In this document: one piece after another, positions 10,744 through 21,699 of the stretch
Numbering within the stretch: position 1 is the stretch's first letter
How the letters are laid out: each line of letters starts with the position of its first letter
Notes under the pieces: generated by a model
The model's input: the letters and a program-made list of their open reading frames with translations, nothing else
What the model was told of the DNA's origin: nothing
Databases searched by the model: none
Made by a program: the position numbers and the translations under genes
From: Sipunculus nudus
Lineage: Eukaryota; Annelida; Sipuncula; Golfingiida; Sipunculidae
Assembly: GCA_026874595.1 (NCBI GenBank)
Contig: CM049320.1
Location: 8,435,464 to 8,499,463 of the forward strand
Direction: 5' to 3'
Length of the DNA: 64,000 bases

Positions 10744-11560
10744 TACAGACTTTCACCATTGTTGCCTCGTGACAACCACCTCTCTCTCTCTTCTTGGTGG
10801 CTGAACCGCCAGAGTCCTCAAGTATTAAGTATGCTAAGTTATTATATTATTTACTGTCGTTGGACCGCGGTCACGTTGAAGAAATAAAACTTCTGTGAGA
10901 ACCATTTGTGTCATATTTTTGCAAGAAATTTTGTTAATCTTTCCGGATGCTCCGACAATACGTGATGTCTCACAAGAATTTGAAGAATGTATTCCAGCCG
11001 CCGTTTTTTCTGTAGCGCAAGAAAGGACCATTTGTTTATAGAACCTATTTTAAGACTGGAGAAATGTGGTCACTTTATGACCACTTTTATTTTTTTAAAT
11101 GTGGTGAAACAAAAAAAGGAATCGATAGCGGTAATTTTGTTTGCTACAAAAGCTAAAAAAAAGATGTAAATTAAAAAACACCCTGTTTTGTTTGCATTAA
11201 AATATGGAGATCTCGGTTCAGAAAATGTAAAGTAACGAGTTTTTCGTACCAGATATAAAAATGTACATGGAAAAATGTACATTGAAAACGTGTAATTGGA
11301 AGTGTACATAGCAACGAAAATTAAATTAAAGGTAATAATAATGATTGCATAGTTTGAAATACATGCAGATTAAAGAGTATTTTAAAGTAATAAAATGTTA
11401 TCTTACCTATGGAAAGAAAAATTAATTTGATAAAGAACAATGTATTTCAAGAGGCAAAACCTGTGATATGTGATCGATGCAACAACAGTACAGGTTTTAC
11501 GAAAATGATATTTGACGGCATCATGACAGAGATGTTTCGCATTTTTGGAGCATAATGAAA
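10744..11560. other. AT-rich sequence with one short exon-like frame
   Basis: Mostly AT-rich. Between about 10880 and 11040 one plus frame is open for about 54 codons and reads ...FPDAPTIRDVSQEFEEC..., which is protein-like in composition. It has no clear splice borders and no recognised relatives. The rest shows nothing identifiable. Confidence 0.25.
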
Positions 11561-11986
11561 ACTGTCTTATCAAACCTAAAGCGCTTGTCACACCTGAGAT
11601 TCGTTCATCTGCAACCCCGACTTGTCGCAAAAACAGGGAGACTGTCTGCATTTTATTTAAAACACAAGAACGCTCGCGGTCATATATTACCACGGGTCTA
11701 GCATTTTTCTCATAGATTATATCGCACGGCAGCCAATGCCTCTTTATGATTTGTTGTAGGACTTGTCGTACGATCAATGTAAAAATGCCCATGACTACAG
11801 ATAATTAAACGTCACGCTGGTCACAGCTCGTCGTGCGTCATTTTTACGTCTGTCATATGACTACCTATATGGCAGATCTCAAGTCGGAGAGGACTATTTC
11901 AAATGCGCCTTCGTCAGACCATCATTGGTCTGTCGCATGACAGTCCGCCAGTGACTTAAGCTAAAATTCCTTATCTTTGGAATGCG

Positions 11987-12130
11987 GCATGCGGAATGCG
12001 TGTTGAGAAATTACTTAAGTGCCGGCATGGCAAAATGCATGTTTCCATGTGTTGCCCCTGGATACCATGCGGAACCAGCAAAAATCGCAACATGTAGCGA
12101 GTCGTTTTGCCGGACACGCATTCCGCATGC
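11987..12130. repeat. Perfect 17-bp inverted repeat with CGCATGC words
   Basis: GCATGCGGAATGCGTGT at 11987-12003 is matched exactly in reverse complement by ACACGCATTCCGCATGC at 12114-12130, with a 110-base loop. Related words (ATGCGGCATGCGG, CATGCGGAACC, CCGCATGCCGCATCC) lie on both sides from 11981 to 12200. The stretch upstream (about 11560-11950) is likewise CpG-richer than the background. It may be a small fold-back repeat. No function is assignable. Confidence 0.6.
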
Positions 12131-12199
12131 TTGATCCGCGCATATGGGATCTCACGCTATTTATAAAGTCAATACCAATTATATCCGCATGCCGCATCC

Positions 12200-12936
12200 G
12201 ACATGTTCCTGCTTTCAACTTAATCTAAATCATATACACAGTGAACCCCTGATAAAAGAATTTATGGTATTAGCAGATGGTTTTGTCGGTCATTTATTGA
12301 GAGTTGTTATCTGCCTGACTAGAGTAAGTACTTTGAGTATCTCTGTTAAAAATACGCTCTATTTCTACAAAAGGCGTGCTTTTTTATTCTTTTTTATCTA
12401 GCCATGCACGACAGCTCTAAACCAGGATTCAACTCAACCTTTGTCTGCAAGTGTCAGATAATGGTTGAATCTGTTATTCACACAGACACTTTAAAACCGA
12501 CTTTTTTATTCCGATACCCATTAGGCCGAGTTTTCAGGGAGTCTACTTGCTTTACAGGCCCTGGAGCGAGGATAAGAGGGTATTTGCATCGAACTACAGT
12601 TTTTTTTTATTATCGCGGCTAAGTATGATGTCGGAGTGATCGTCTCTGTAGATAAGTGTTAAAGTCTGTTATGAGGGACAGTGTTTTTTCCACAATTAAT
12701 ATAAGCGAGAATTGATACTATTTTTAGTTCTCAAGGCTCAGTCCTGTGTTTGAAGAATATTTTAGAAGATGAATTGTCTATCGATCGCAAGGACACAGCG
12801 ATATATTGAACACGGATGTAACTCAAAGTGGACCATCTGTTTGCCTCGAGCGTGTATTATTATTTGAGTCTGCCGTATTTTTCGAACATGATGCATATTT
12901 ATTGGTAATTCCAGTGTACATGCAGTGCTGTTAAAA

Positions 12937-12995
<59 letters not shown>

Positions 12996-13690
12996 ATCGC
13001 TTTGAACAAAAACATTAACTTGTAAATTTTGAAATCGTTTAATAGCATTATCTGCATTATATGCGGTAAATACTAAATAGTATTATATAGCATAATATTC
13101 ATTATTCCTTAAATGTTATTAAAAAGGACATCCTGAGAATAAGAAAACAGCCCACAGACAGTTCATGTGGTTTAAACACGAACGTTTCTAGTTTTCATGA
13201 TAGTCATATGAATAAGTACATGAAGGACGCCAACAAAAAAGCGAAGATACTTGTGGATGGCTTAATATCCTGTCATTTCTGGATTTGAATTAGTAGACGA
13301 TAGTGATTAGGTGTTACCTCAGACAAGGGGAGTCAAGTTCAGTACAGAAGGAGCAGCCTTAGCGTCCCTGTCTGACAGCCTTATGATCAATGACATGTTA
13401 GATGTCTTGTGTACCGGCTGAACTCTCCTGAGCCGCCTCTATTATCAGTCTTCTTCAATTGACGACCGAGCCACAAGTGATACAATATGTCCGCATGCCC
13501 GCCTGAACACAGCCTTAAGCAAATACTGTATAGCGCCTGCCGTCTAATACGTTCGATTGGGACGAGGATTCTTTTGATAATTATGAAGTTTATGTATCTT
13601 GAAACCGCGGTGATTTCTGTCTAAATGAAGTTAAATGGTCAAATGAAGACCAAAACTGTGGTCAAGTTGTGAAATCACCCCACTCCCTCA
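12200..13690. other. AT-rich sequence with a (TA)n tract
   Basis: A (TA)n microsatellite followed by (TG)n lies at about 12940-12996. Its left flank TTAAAATGAATATATA is the same as that of the tract at 35795. No gene, RNA or other repeat was recognised in the rest. Confidence 0.5.
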
Positions 13691-13696
13691 AGTATG

Positions 13697-13985
13697 CCTA
13701 ATCATGTGTTAGCATGTCTGAAAACGGTTCAGTGGGCGGAATGGGTTCGAATCTGAAAATGGTTTCGTGGGCAGTGTGTTCGAATCTTTCTAATCATGTG
13801 TTAGCATGTCTGAAAATGGTTCAGTGGGCGGAATGGGTTCGAATCTGAAAGCGGTTTCGTGGGCGGTGTGTGTTCGAGTCTTTCTAATCATGTGTTAGCA
13901 TGTCTAAAAACGATTCAGTGGGCGAAATGGATTGGAATCTGAAAACGGTTTTGTGGGCGGTGTGTGTTCGAATCTTTCAGTATCA
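13697..13985. repeat. 92-94 bp tandem repeat carrying B-box-like words
   Basis: Three copies begin at ATCATGTGTTAGCATGTCT at 13701, 13793 and 13887. Each copy is itself two related half-units: GAAAACGGTTCAGTGGGCGG followed by AATGGGTTCGAATCT, then GAAAATGGTTTCGTGGGC followed by AGTGTGTTCGAATCTTT. GGTTCGAATCT is close to the Pol III B-box consensus and recurs twice per copy. Copies are about 90% identical by eye. Confidence 0.85.
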
Positions 13986-13999
13986 GATTTTAGTCCGTT

Positions 14000-15360
14000 T
14001 CAGGCGTCAACCCAATGTCTTGAAACAAATAGGAACACTATACTGATGTTCTTATTTATTGGCCGGTCCATGCCTGCTATGGCACTTCGACATATCAGGA
14101 AGATGGGAGATAGCGGTTAAGCACAGCTGGTCTTTCCTATGGGAGCCACCATCACGTGGCAGGAACGTCAAGTGAGTATTCACCTTCTGATAAAGTGTCC
14201 AGAATAAGACATTTGCCATTAAGGAATAATATAATCTCATTTTCAAAGAAAACAGAGATTCATAATTTAACTTACCTCAAATTACATGTGGACGAGACTG
14301 TCAAGCACCATGAAATAAAAAATTATAAAACCGATGTGGTCCGATTGAAATTCCAATAATTATAATTCCTATTAGAAAACTCTCCAAGGCTCAGTGAACT
14401 CACACCTCTGACAAAACCAGGTCTTCAGAGTTAAATTAAAACTGTCGAAACCAACATCTACATCATAATGACTTGCGAGATGTCTTGCACACTGATAGAT
14501 TTACAGACAGACAGTACTTGTGGCTAGCTTAACATTTGGTCTTGTTTATCCCATGCATGGAAACCCTTTCAATAAAGTTTTATCAAATTCGATTCATTTC
14601 AGTGCCTCGTATAAAAAGAAACCACCAACAGCAAGAAACATGGAAGATTACACAACCGCCGTCTCATCTTACTGGCGGATGCATTGGGATTTGATTTAAA
14701 ATTAATCCGTGTGTAAATCAATACCTTGGCCGATATTCACACGTCATTTCATTGACCTAGATATTAGGAGTTATGGGTCCGAAACTTCCATTGACAGACT
14801 TCCTACAAGCGAAACAAACTAGCGAGATGATCTAACTAAAATAATTAAACTCATCTTATAACTGATTTTGCGGAGATTTGCGGATGATGGCGTGGCTACC
14901 GACAACCCGTTCCTCCTGCTTTTACTAGGAAGTTACGGGTCTAATGACAACCATACTCTCTATAGATGGATTTCCACAATTCTTCTGAATATGTTTGAGG
15001 ACCTCCTTTAGAATCAGGCATCGGACACCACTCGCCGTCCAAACCCACTCCCAAATAATGATTCATTCATAAAAAAACACTATATTGATCCGCTGTTAAA
15101 ATGGATCATCATAATCATTATAACATGGCGAATCTAGTCAAAAAGAAAAATAACAGTATTTTCAATTAAATTTACCCTGTATAAAAAAGCTTCAGTCAAG
15201 GAGAGGGCGTTATGCTGGAACATTTCAAAGAGGTTATACTTTGTTAATATATTTTGTTTAAGGTCAGTATCTAAATTTCTGTATGTGAATATATAAGTCC
15301 GGATGGCAATGGTTAACTCATTGTCATCTAAAATGGGCGAGTAAATATCTAGTCTTGGTC
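14000..15360. other. AT-rich unique sequence
   Basis: No recognisable gene or repeat. A minus-strand frame at 15134-15379 is open for 81 codons and reads naturally (for example LDIYSPILDDNELTIAIRTY). It begins at GTG inside the hairpin at 15369-15398, has no conserved motif I know and no clear splice sites, so it is left as an unproven open frame. Confidence 0.35.
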
Positions 15361-15368
15361 CTCCAGAA

Positions 15369-15398
15369 CTTAAAGACACGCATCTCCGTGTCTTTAAG
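15369..15398. repeat. Perfect 12-bp-stem hairpin
   Basis: CTTAAAGACACG (15369-15380), a six-base loop CATCTC, then CGTGTCTTTAAG (15387-15398). The stem has no mismatch. It is too short for a microRNA precursor, and the loop and stem do not match the histone mRNA stem-loop. It may be the end of a small element or a chance palindrome. Confidence 0.75.
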
Positions 15399-15831
15399 TT
15401 TATTTATAGAGGTTTGGTTCAGGTAACCTCGTCAACCCACCACAATGTGTCCCATTTACACACAGGTGGTCCTTCCTCAGATCAAATGACAACCGAGAAA
15501 TACGCAATCCGTATACCGATGTGACCGCATAACAGCTGAGATGCCAGGGACCCATTACCGTGAACATGGTTGATTACTCAATTTATGTGTGCAGGTGCAT
15601 TTCGCATAAACCGAAGTGCAAAATGTATTAATCAGACAGGTAGTCTATTACTCAGTGCAGCTGATGACAATTAATTACACATCATGAATTACAGAAGTTT
15701 TGCTAACCGCGCACGAAGTGTCGGATAACAGGTCCGTGAAACCTAGCTATCGCCACCTGCCTGTATCGAGTGACCCTGAGTGTTCGGGCTAGTTATTTTT
15801 ACAATAATGATCACATTTGGATATATTTAAA

Positions 15832-16227
15832 ATGGAAAAAAATAACATTTCTACCTTATCTTTAAATGCAATGCCCCTGTGGAAGCAAATAGTATTATGT
15901 GTTTATAAAACAAATCTCCGTGATACTGGTTCTGTAGAAACAAACACAGGGGAAAGTCATTATGCGTATGCTCGTTCAAAAAAAGTTTATCTCCCAAAAT
16001 ACAGTTATTATACATTTACCTGTATCACATATGGAGAAAGATGGAATGAGTGCTCACTTTATTTGAAAGTTAATGATTGTAATGGCCATGAATACACCCA
16101 CGGTAGCATCATACGGGGTGAATCAAAGTTAAAACCTTTTATATCAACATTACACAAAACCCATGATGCGGTTAATGGAGAAATATTGTATAATTCCGCG
16201 TGTTTCTTTCAGCTGCTTAACTGTTAA
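15832..16227 (+). CDS. Unrecognised 131-residue open reading frame with poly(A) signal
   Basis: I do not recognise this product. The first ATG of the frame is at 15832 (AAAATGG, a good initiation context), 21 bases after an in-frame stop, and the frame ends in TAA at 16225-16227. Composition is protein-like: mixed charge, many Tyr and six Cys, in segments such as KVYLPKYSYYTFTCITYGER and KVNDCNGHEYTHGS. The alternating aromatic and polar pattern would suit beta strands. There is no signal peptide, membrane span or known catalytic motif. Two AATAAA hexamers follow at 16378 and 16387, about 150 bases after the stop, which suits a short 3' UTR. No upstream splice acceptor is required because the frame is closed just before the ATG. 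It could be a single-exon gene, a retrocopy or chance. It is the longest frame here starting from an ATG that is not explained by a repeat. Confidence 0.35.
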   Translation: MEKNNISTLSLNAMPLWKQIVLCVYKTNLRDTGSVETNTGESHYAYARSKKVYLPKYSYYTFTCITYGERWNECSLYLKVNDCNGHEYTHGSIIRGESKLKPFISTLHKTHDAVNGEILYNSACFFQLLNC

Positions 16228-16377
16228 TAACAGTTAACTCGACATTTTGCTGTGCCTTGGTTAAGGAACCTTTGTACACTTGGAATATAGAATTTTATAG
16301 AATGGGATATCATTCTTTCTGGGTGTTTCTTGGATTTCAAAATTGTGACCATGTTTATATTCACCTTTCTTTTATCA

Positions 16378-16392
16378 AATAAAGTAAATAAA
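16378..16392 (+). terminator. Two AATAAA poly(A) signals
   Basis: AATAAA occurs at 16378-16383 and 16387-16392, downstream of the open frame ending at 16227. In such AT-rich DNA the hexamer is common, so its value depends on the ORF being real. Confidence 0.35.
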
Positions 16393-16544
16393 GACATGAT
16401 ACAAAGACAAAAAAAATACTTTTGTGATTTACCAAAACTGTTTAGAATTACTATAAGATTGTATATTTAAAGACTTCCAGCAGTTAATTTTATATATATA
16501 TTATTCATTATAATTATACATATATACAAATAGGCAAATTAGAA

Positions 16545-16870
16545 GTGAAAGAAAATTTATTCAGGAAAAAGGCCACAGGCCTAAAGTACCAGTGATGCCT
16601 GCACTGTGCAAATATAAACAATATCATGGTGAACATAATTTAAACAATAATAATGTGATTAATGTGTCAGAACAACAAACTTTAAAGTTTATACAGTTCA
16701 AAGTAATAATAACATTAAATAAGGGTACATATTATTAAAACTAATGTCATCACTGATGTGATTTGATCATAATTTTAGGGATCACTTCTACAGTATGTAT
16801 CGCAAGAAAATTGAAAAAAAATGATTCCGACCAACAAATAAGAATTCCTCTAATACAATAATTATAATAT
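16545..16870 (-). repeat. Possible 3' end of a LINE, minus strand
   Basis: On the minus strand the sequence ends TTTAGGCCTGTGGCCTTT, then TTCCTGAATAAATTTTC. That resembles the '...GGCC-TTT-CCTG-AATAAA' tails of some animal LINE 3' UTRs (recalled, not aligned). No reverse transcriptase frame is attached. Confidence 0.25.
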
Positions 16871-16998
16871 ATGAATAACACGGCGTTAGCAACGCGTCAG
16901 GCCTGCACGGAATACACGCAATTTTTATTACAGGTAGCCCAAGCCATAATTAAACCAGTAGAACTACTAATTTAGCTAGTTTAAAGTTATATCGCAAC

Positions 16999-17063
<65 letters not shown>
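16999..17063. repeat. (TA)n microsatellite
   Basis: About 32 perfect TA dinucleotides, preceded by an interrupted TATATATAAATATA. Confidence 0.95.
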
Positions 17064-17066
<3 letters not shown>

Positions 17067-18915
17067 CCGTCACTTCTAATAGTCTGTCCCGGTATGACAC
17101 CATAGAATATGTCTTGCACCAAACGAGCCGTGTATAGCACGCTGTCTCTTACAATTTGAACAGAATCTCACCGCTGGCGTCCCGCTGACTTTCAGTTTCC
17201 TCTCTCTCTGTGTTCAGACACGCATAGATGCCGTGCAGACTGCAACATTCGTAAGGGAAACCCAACTTCGAAGCAGATTTCTGAGGATTCTCAAACGAAA
17301 ATAACATGCCTGGTTTCGAAAACAAGGCTTTAATTGGCGCACATTTCTGTTTGACTCTACGTTTATTTTTTCCCCGCTGAAAGTGCGCTTACTTTTAATT
17401 AATTTAGGAAAGTTTCCAAGAGACTTTTTCTCGGTTTATTTCGTCAGCTTGTGTTAGATCATATTACAGCTGGATAGCACCAAGTTTCAAAGTTGATCTG
17501 AAATCAGTTAGAGCCATTTGTTATAATACAAATGATTAATAATCTGATTATCGATTTCATTTACAGCTAATAGCTAACACTAGAGAGCAATTCACCGAAA
17601 ATTAGTAGTTAGATGATGTAACATGATATGTAAGAAGTATTCTTGTAATACGGTCATTTATCCTACCAAATTTTTAAAAAGTTCGAAACTGTTTTATTAA
17701 ATTTATATACGATCACGTTCTCACTTAATTAAATTTTCCTTCCTATAAAAATGTATAATAGTAATAAAAACTTATTTCATTGAATGTTTCCTTATTATAA
17801 ATGTGTTACTAAAATAAGTCTCTAATAAGTTGTTTGTGATAACTGAGTCATAGTTACATAAGAAAGAAATAAAAATAATTTGACAGCTGACGAAATTAAG
17901 ATTCGCATATGACATTTTAGACTCTGCAGTTACCGGTTCAGCGGAACGAAGCGAGCATTAAATGAAGTTTATGTTGATGTAAATCGAACTCATGGCTCTG
18001 CTTAACACAATACTTATTGACATATTTGGTTCAGTAGACTGGTGAGACTGTGAGATGCGAAAGCCGAGAGCTTAAGTGATCTTACATTATCGATCTGTTG
18101 ACACAAGAACCCACCAGAGGTCGTTGGAGTATTTGCTGCATGTGACGTTCAAGCGTTGTCCAATGAAGACAATGTCTGATCAATGCGACGGTGAACATGG
18201 AGGGCACTTTTTCTAATCTTAACGGCTTTTGACCAAAAGGTGAAGGACGCAAGTTCAAACTTGACTGTCAGCACATGGTTAAAACGTTACATGGTCGCGA
18301 CAAAATTTTTGAATACATACATGTGTAATCAGAGACGCGTTGCATTTCTTTTTACAACACAACACAATAATGTAGCTGGAATATTCACAAATTAAAACAG
18401 CAAAATACTCCTTTACTTCGTGCGAGGTAACTAAACTTTGTTCCACCAGCCTTTGTGTATCTGTCTTTTGAAGGGAAACTTTCATTCAAAGTTTACAATT
18501 TTTGATAAAACGGGAGAAATTATAATTGGAAATACCACCTACTGGGTTGAACAAGAACTTTAAACCAAGTTAAGGGAGGATTTTTGATTTTTCACTCTTT
18601 CTCCCTGATCTGACAGACCTGATGTGTCCCAGTAAGATTAGCCATACTTGATCAATATCCACTAGAGGCCACTACGCCTAACCGAACACAAGCTATTTGT
18701 TTTGTTAATATCAAAGTGTTTATAGCATGTGGGGGCCACCAAAAATCAAACCATATTCAAAAAGGACATCTGACTGAATGTACAGAGTTTTGCAAAAAAC
18801 GTTTTGCAACTTATGGCCTTCCAATTTCCGCAAATATGCAACTAACCACCTTTATTTTCATGTTTTTTTTCTGTTTATGAACATTCTTTATCAACAAGCT
18901 CAAACATCCAACACA
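17064..18915. other. Unique sequence, possible non-coding conserved DNA
   Basis: No gene or repeat was recognised. The part at about 17080-17420 is more complex and GC-balanced than typical AT-rich spacer. It contains homeodomain-like TTAATTAATTTAGG and a string of E-box and CCAAT-like words, so it could be regulatory. This is a guess without a comparison. Confidence 0.25.
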
Positions 18916-18920
18916 AAGTC

Positions 18921-19840
18921 ATAAATTCTACAGAAAAGGTAGGGGAATAGCTGGCTTTAAAATCTTAAAACGTTGTCTCATTGGAATCGTTCACAGAAGG
19001 CGGCTGTAAAGAGCAGTGTGAATGCGCGTGGATGTGGACTATTGTATTTGGAATAGGTTTTTGGAATAAATTTGGATTTGGAATAAAATTTATTGTTATG
19101 GTGAAGTTCATTTTGCTTTGTTTTTGTTCGTTTTTTTTCATATAATGTTATGCCTCAGAACTTGCCATTTATCTTGCATTTAAAGAAAATATCACACACG
19201 GAAGCTTTGCAATCAAATTAATTGTTGTGGTGTAGTTCGTTTTGGTTTTCCTCCTTCTTCTTTCTGTAATGTCGTAGAACGTAGTATTTGATTTATTAAA
19301 CTTGGCATTTATTTTGTTAATGGGATGATAAACAACGGATGTTTAAATGAATATTAATATGTCACTTATTGTTGATACATTGCATGGCTATTGTATGAAT
19401 TAGACAAGTAAAGAAGGAGGTATAGATTGAGTCTTTAATCACCTAAATTCTACATAAAAGGTAAGTCAATAGCTGGCTTGAAATCTTTAAATGTTCGCTC
19501 ATTGGAACCGGACACAGAAGTTTTGTTTTGTTTGACTGTGATGCGCAGTGTGCATGCGCGTGGATATGGACTGTTGCATTTGGTGAATGTTAAACACGGA
19601 AGTTTTACAATCTAATTAATAGTTATGGTGGAGTTCATTTTGTTTTGTTTTTCTTCCTTCTTCATCTTGTTATGTCACAGAGCTATTATTCATCTTATTA
19701 AACTTGCCGTTTATCTTATACCCGGGTGAAGTACAATGGACGTTTTCATGAATATTAAATATGCCGCTTATGGTTAAATTATTTTATGGCTATTGAATTA
19801 GACAAGTACAGAAGAAGGAATACAATATTTAAAAATTAAT
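18921..19840. repeat. Diverged tandem segmental duplication
   Basis: Copy 1 (about 18921-19435) and copy 2 (about 19442-19835) share an ordered series of blocks: AAATTCTACAnAAAAGGTA, AATAGCTGGCTT, CTCATTGGAA, GCAGTGTGnATGCGCGTGGA, TATGGACT, CACGGAAG, TTATGGTGGAGTTCATTTTG, TTATTAAACTTG, TTATCTT and AATTAGACAAGTA. Identity is roughly 70-80% by eye. Copy 1 has an extra internal repeat of the GTGGTGTAGTTCGTTTTG segment. No coding frame is conserved between the copies. Confidence 0.7.
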
Positions 19841-20273
19841 GAATCACATATAATTATAACAGAGCAACTGATACTTTGTCCAGAGTTATTTGAGCGAGAA
19901 ATCATGAGTACAATATTTACAAACGTAGTGTATGTGTTTCCATAGAAATTTTTTCCAAAAGTGTTAAACTATTCTGTTACCTTTAATTATTCAGCATGCA
20001 AGAGTGTAATTTCCTCTTGTGTATTATCATTTAATGGAGAGTCATCGAACATGTATGTTCATGAAACAAGTGGGTAATATGCTGATTTATATCAGTTCAA
20101 TCAATGACACATATCAGGTAATCACTCAGAATCAGTCGTTTTGTAGGAATAAGAACAAGGACACATGATAGACGTTATAAGTCTGAATTTAGACAGCTTT
20201 AAAGGACGTGTGTTCTCAAAAGTATGATGGCTTCTTTTTTTTTAATCTCCGGCAAAGGTTGTAGTGCAGGGCG

Positions 20274-20295
20274 TTTTTTTTTTTTTTTTTTTTTT
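20274..20295 (+). repeat. Poly(T) run of 22
   Basis: An uninterrupted T22. It creates artefactual Phe- and Lys-rich open frames on the two strands. No clear SINE or retrocopy body is attached. Confidence 0.95.
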
Positions 20296-21039
20296 CAATA
20301 TAATTTTCGTTAGGTTTGATGGCGTCGGTTTCCTGAGAGTAGAAAAATCTAACGGAACGCGGACGTCCTATACTAATCGCATGTCTTTGAGACGCATGCA
20401 CATAGCTACAGTTAGAGACCCTCTAAAAGCTGCTGTCAAACATCATGACAATCATTGCTCAACGTAAAAATATCCTAAAAACCCTGTCAAGTTTTAAAAG
20501 AATAAATAAAAATAAAATATTCCCGTTCGATGTTGTTTATTACCTTATTAGGACTGTTATCGAAGTTGCTGCTCCTATGAGAAGAAAGGGATCTTATACT
20601 TTACACACGTATACCGGCAGTCGCATCATGAGCGAAGCTGGGTTTAAGTGGACCATTTGTCGGACCCACGGGCCAGGTTGTGTACTTCATAGGATATGAT
20701 ACAAGTTATCGGTGTTGCTGAGACTGATATATTATCCCCTCGTATATAATCAGCCTCCTGCTTAGTCTAGACGGCATGACGACTCCGGAAATATTAACAA
20801 TGGATGTGTCTATATGATAAAGTATAATATCAACTTAATAATCCTCCGGCTTGACTACCTCTTACTTCAGCATGTAGAGCACACTTAACTCAGCTGGGAA
20901 AATGTTTTACAATATGTTATGGTGACACTCATGTCAGGAAATAACAAATGACCATATCGGCCTTTTTCAGCTTATATCTCATACGGCTACCCCCAAAAGC
21001 ACAGGATAAAAGCTGGCCAGGCTAGATAGGTTTCCTGGT

Positions 21040-21665
21040 CTTTCTTCCATGTTTCGTTTCATGATCTCTTCCTCGTGTTAGTTTTATTCTCCTTTTGGTT
21101 ATCATCTCTATCCTTTCCCTCATTCATGAGTACTTATGTAAGTTTGTTCATTGCCTATTGTTTTTGTTCTCTCTATATACTTAGCCTTTTGTTTATTCTT
21201 ATCTATATCGACCTTCGTGTTCCTTGTTTCATAGTTAGTTCGTCTCTTCTTCACCTCTTCTTATCTGTTACCCCTCCTTTTTCATGAATCAATGTTAACC
21301 TTATAATCACTCCTCTGTTATGCTTCTCTTTTTCCAGTCTTCTTTTTTGTTTCCTCCTTCCTGTTCTTCTTTCAGCAGTTGAGCTTCCTACTATATTGCC
21401 AGCTTTTCTTTTATTTATCTCTTCATACTTACTCTCATGTTCGTCTCTGGCTTTTCCTATATCTTTAGTGAACTCCCTCTGTTTTTGTCTCATCCTCCTT
21501 TGTCCCTTTATCATTCAAGTTTTCTTCTGAGTCTTCTTAGTTCTCAATATTTTCTCTTTCTCTGCTTAATGTTCTCATAATTGTTGTCTTCTTTTACCTT
21601 TTTATGTCTTTTTCTCACTTAAATGTCCCCTTTTTTTTGCCTTTAGATGTCTCATTTCTATGCTG
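21040..21665. repeat. About 620-bp pyrimidine-rich cryptic simple sequence
   Basis: The plus strand is strongly C+T-biased (CTTCTT, CTCTTC, TTTCCTCC, TGTCTTTT words) for over 600 bases, with no fixed period. The minus strand is correspondingly purine-rich and contains an 87-codon ATG-started frame at 21251-21514. Its Lys/Arg/Glu-rich product (for example MRQKQREFTKDIGKARDEHE) is what such a composition gives by chance. Confidence 0.7.
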
Positions 21666-21699
21666 CCTTTTGCTACTTCTGCGATGTTGCGTAATGCAT

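Noticed and set aside
10744..11040. LTR retrotransposon start or gag fragment
   Set aside because: No paired LTRs, primer-binding site or longer frame could be found; only a frame of about 54 codons.
11403..11792. 129-codon minus-strand open frame
   Set aside because: No domain recognised and no splice or poly(A) support; it runs into the CpG-richer repeat-like stretch near 11.6-11.8 kb.
21251..21514. Basic, coiled-coil-like 87-residue minus frame
   Set aside because: It is the complement of a polypyrimidine tract; the Lys/Arg/Glu bias follows from the base bias.
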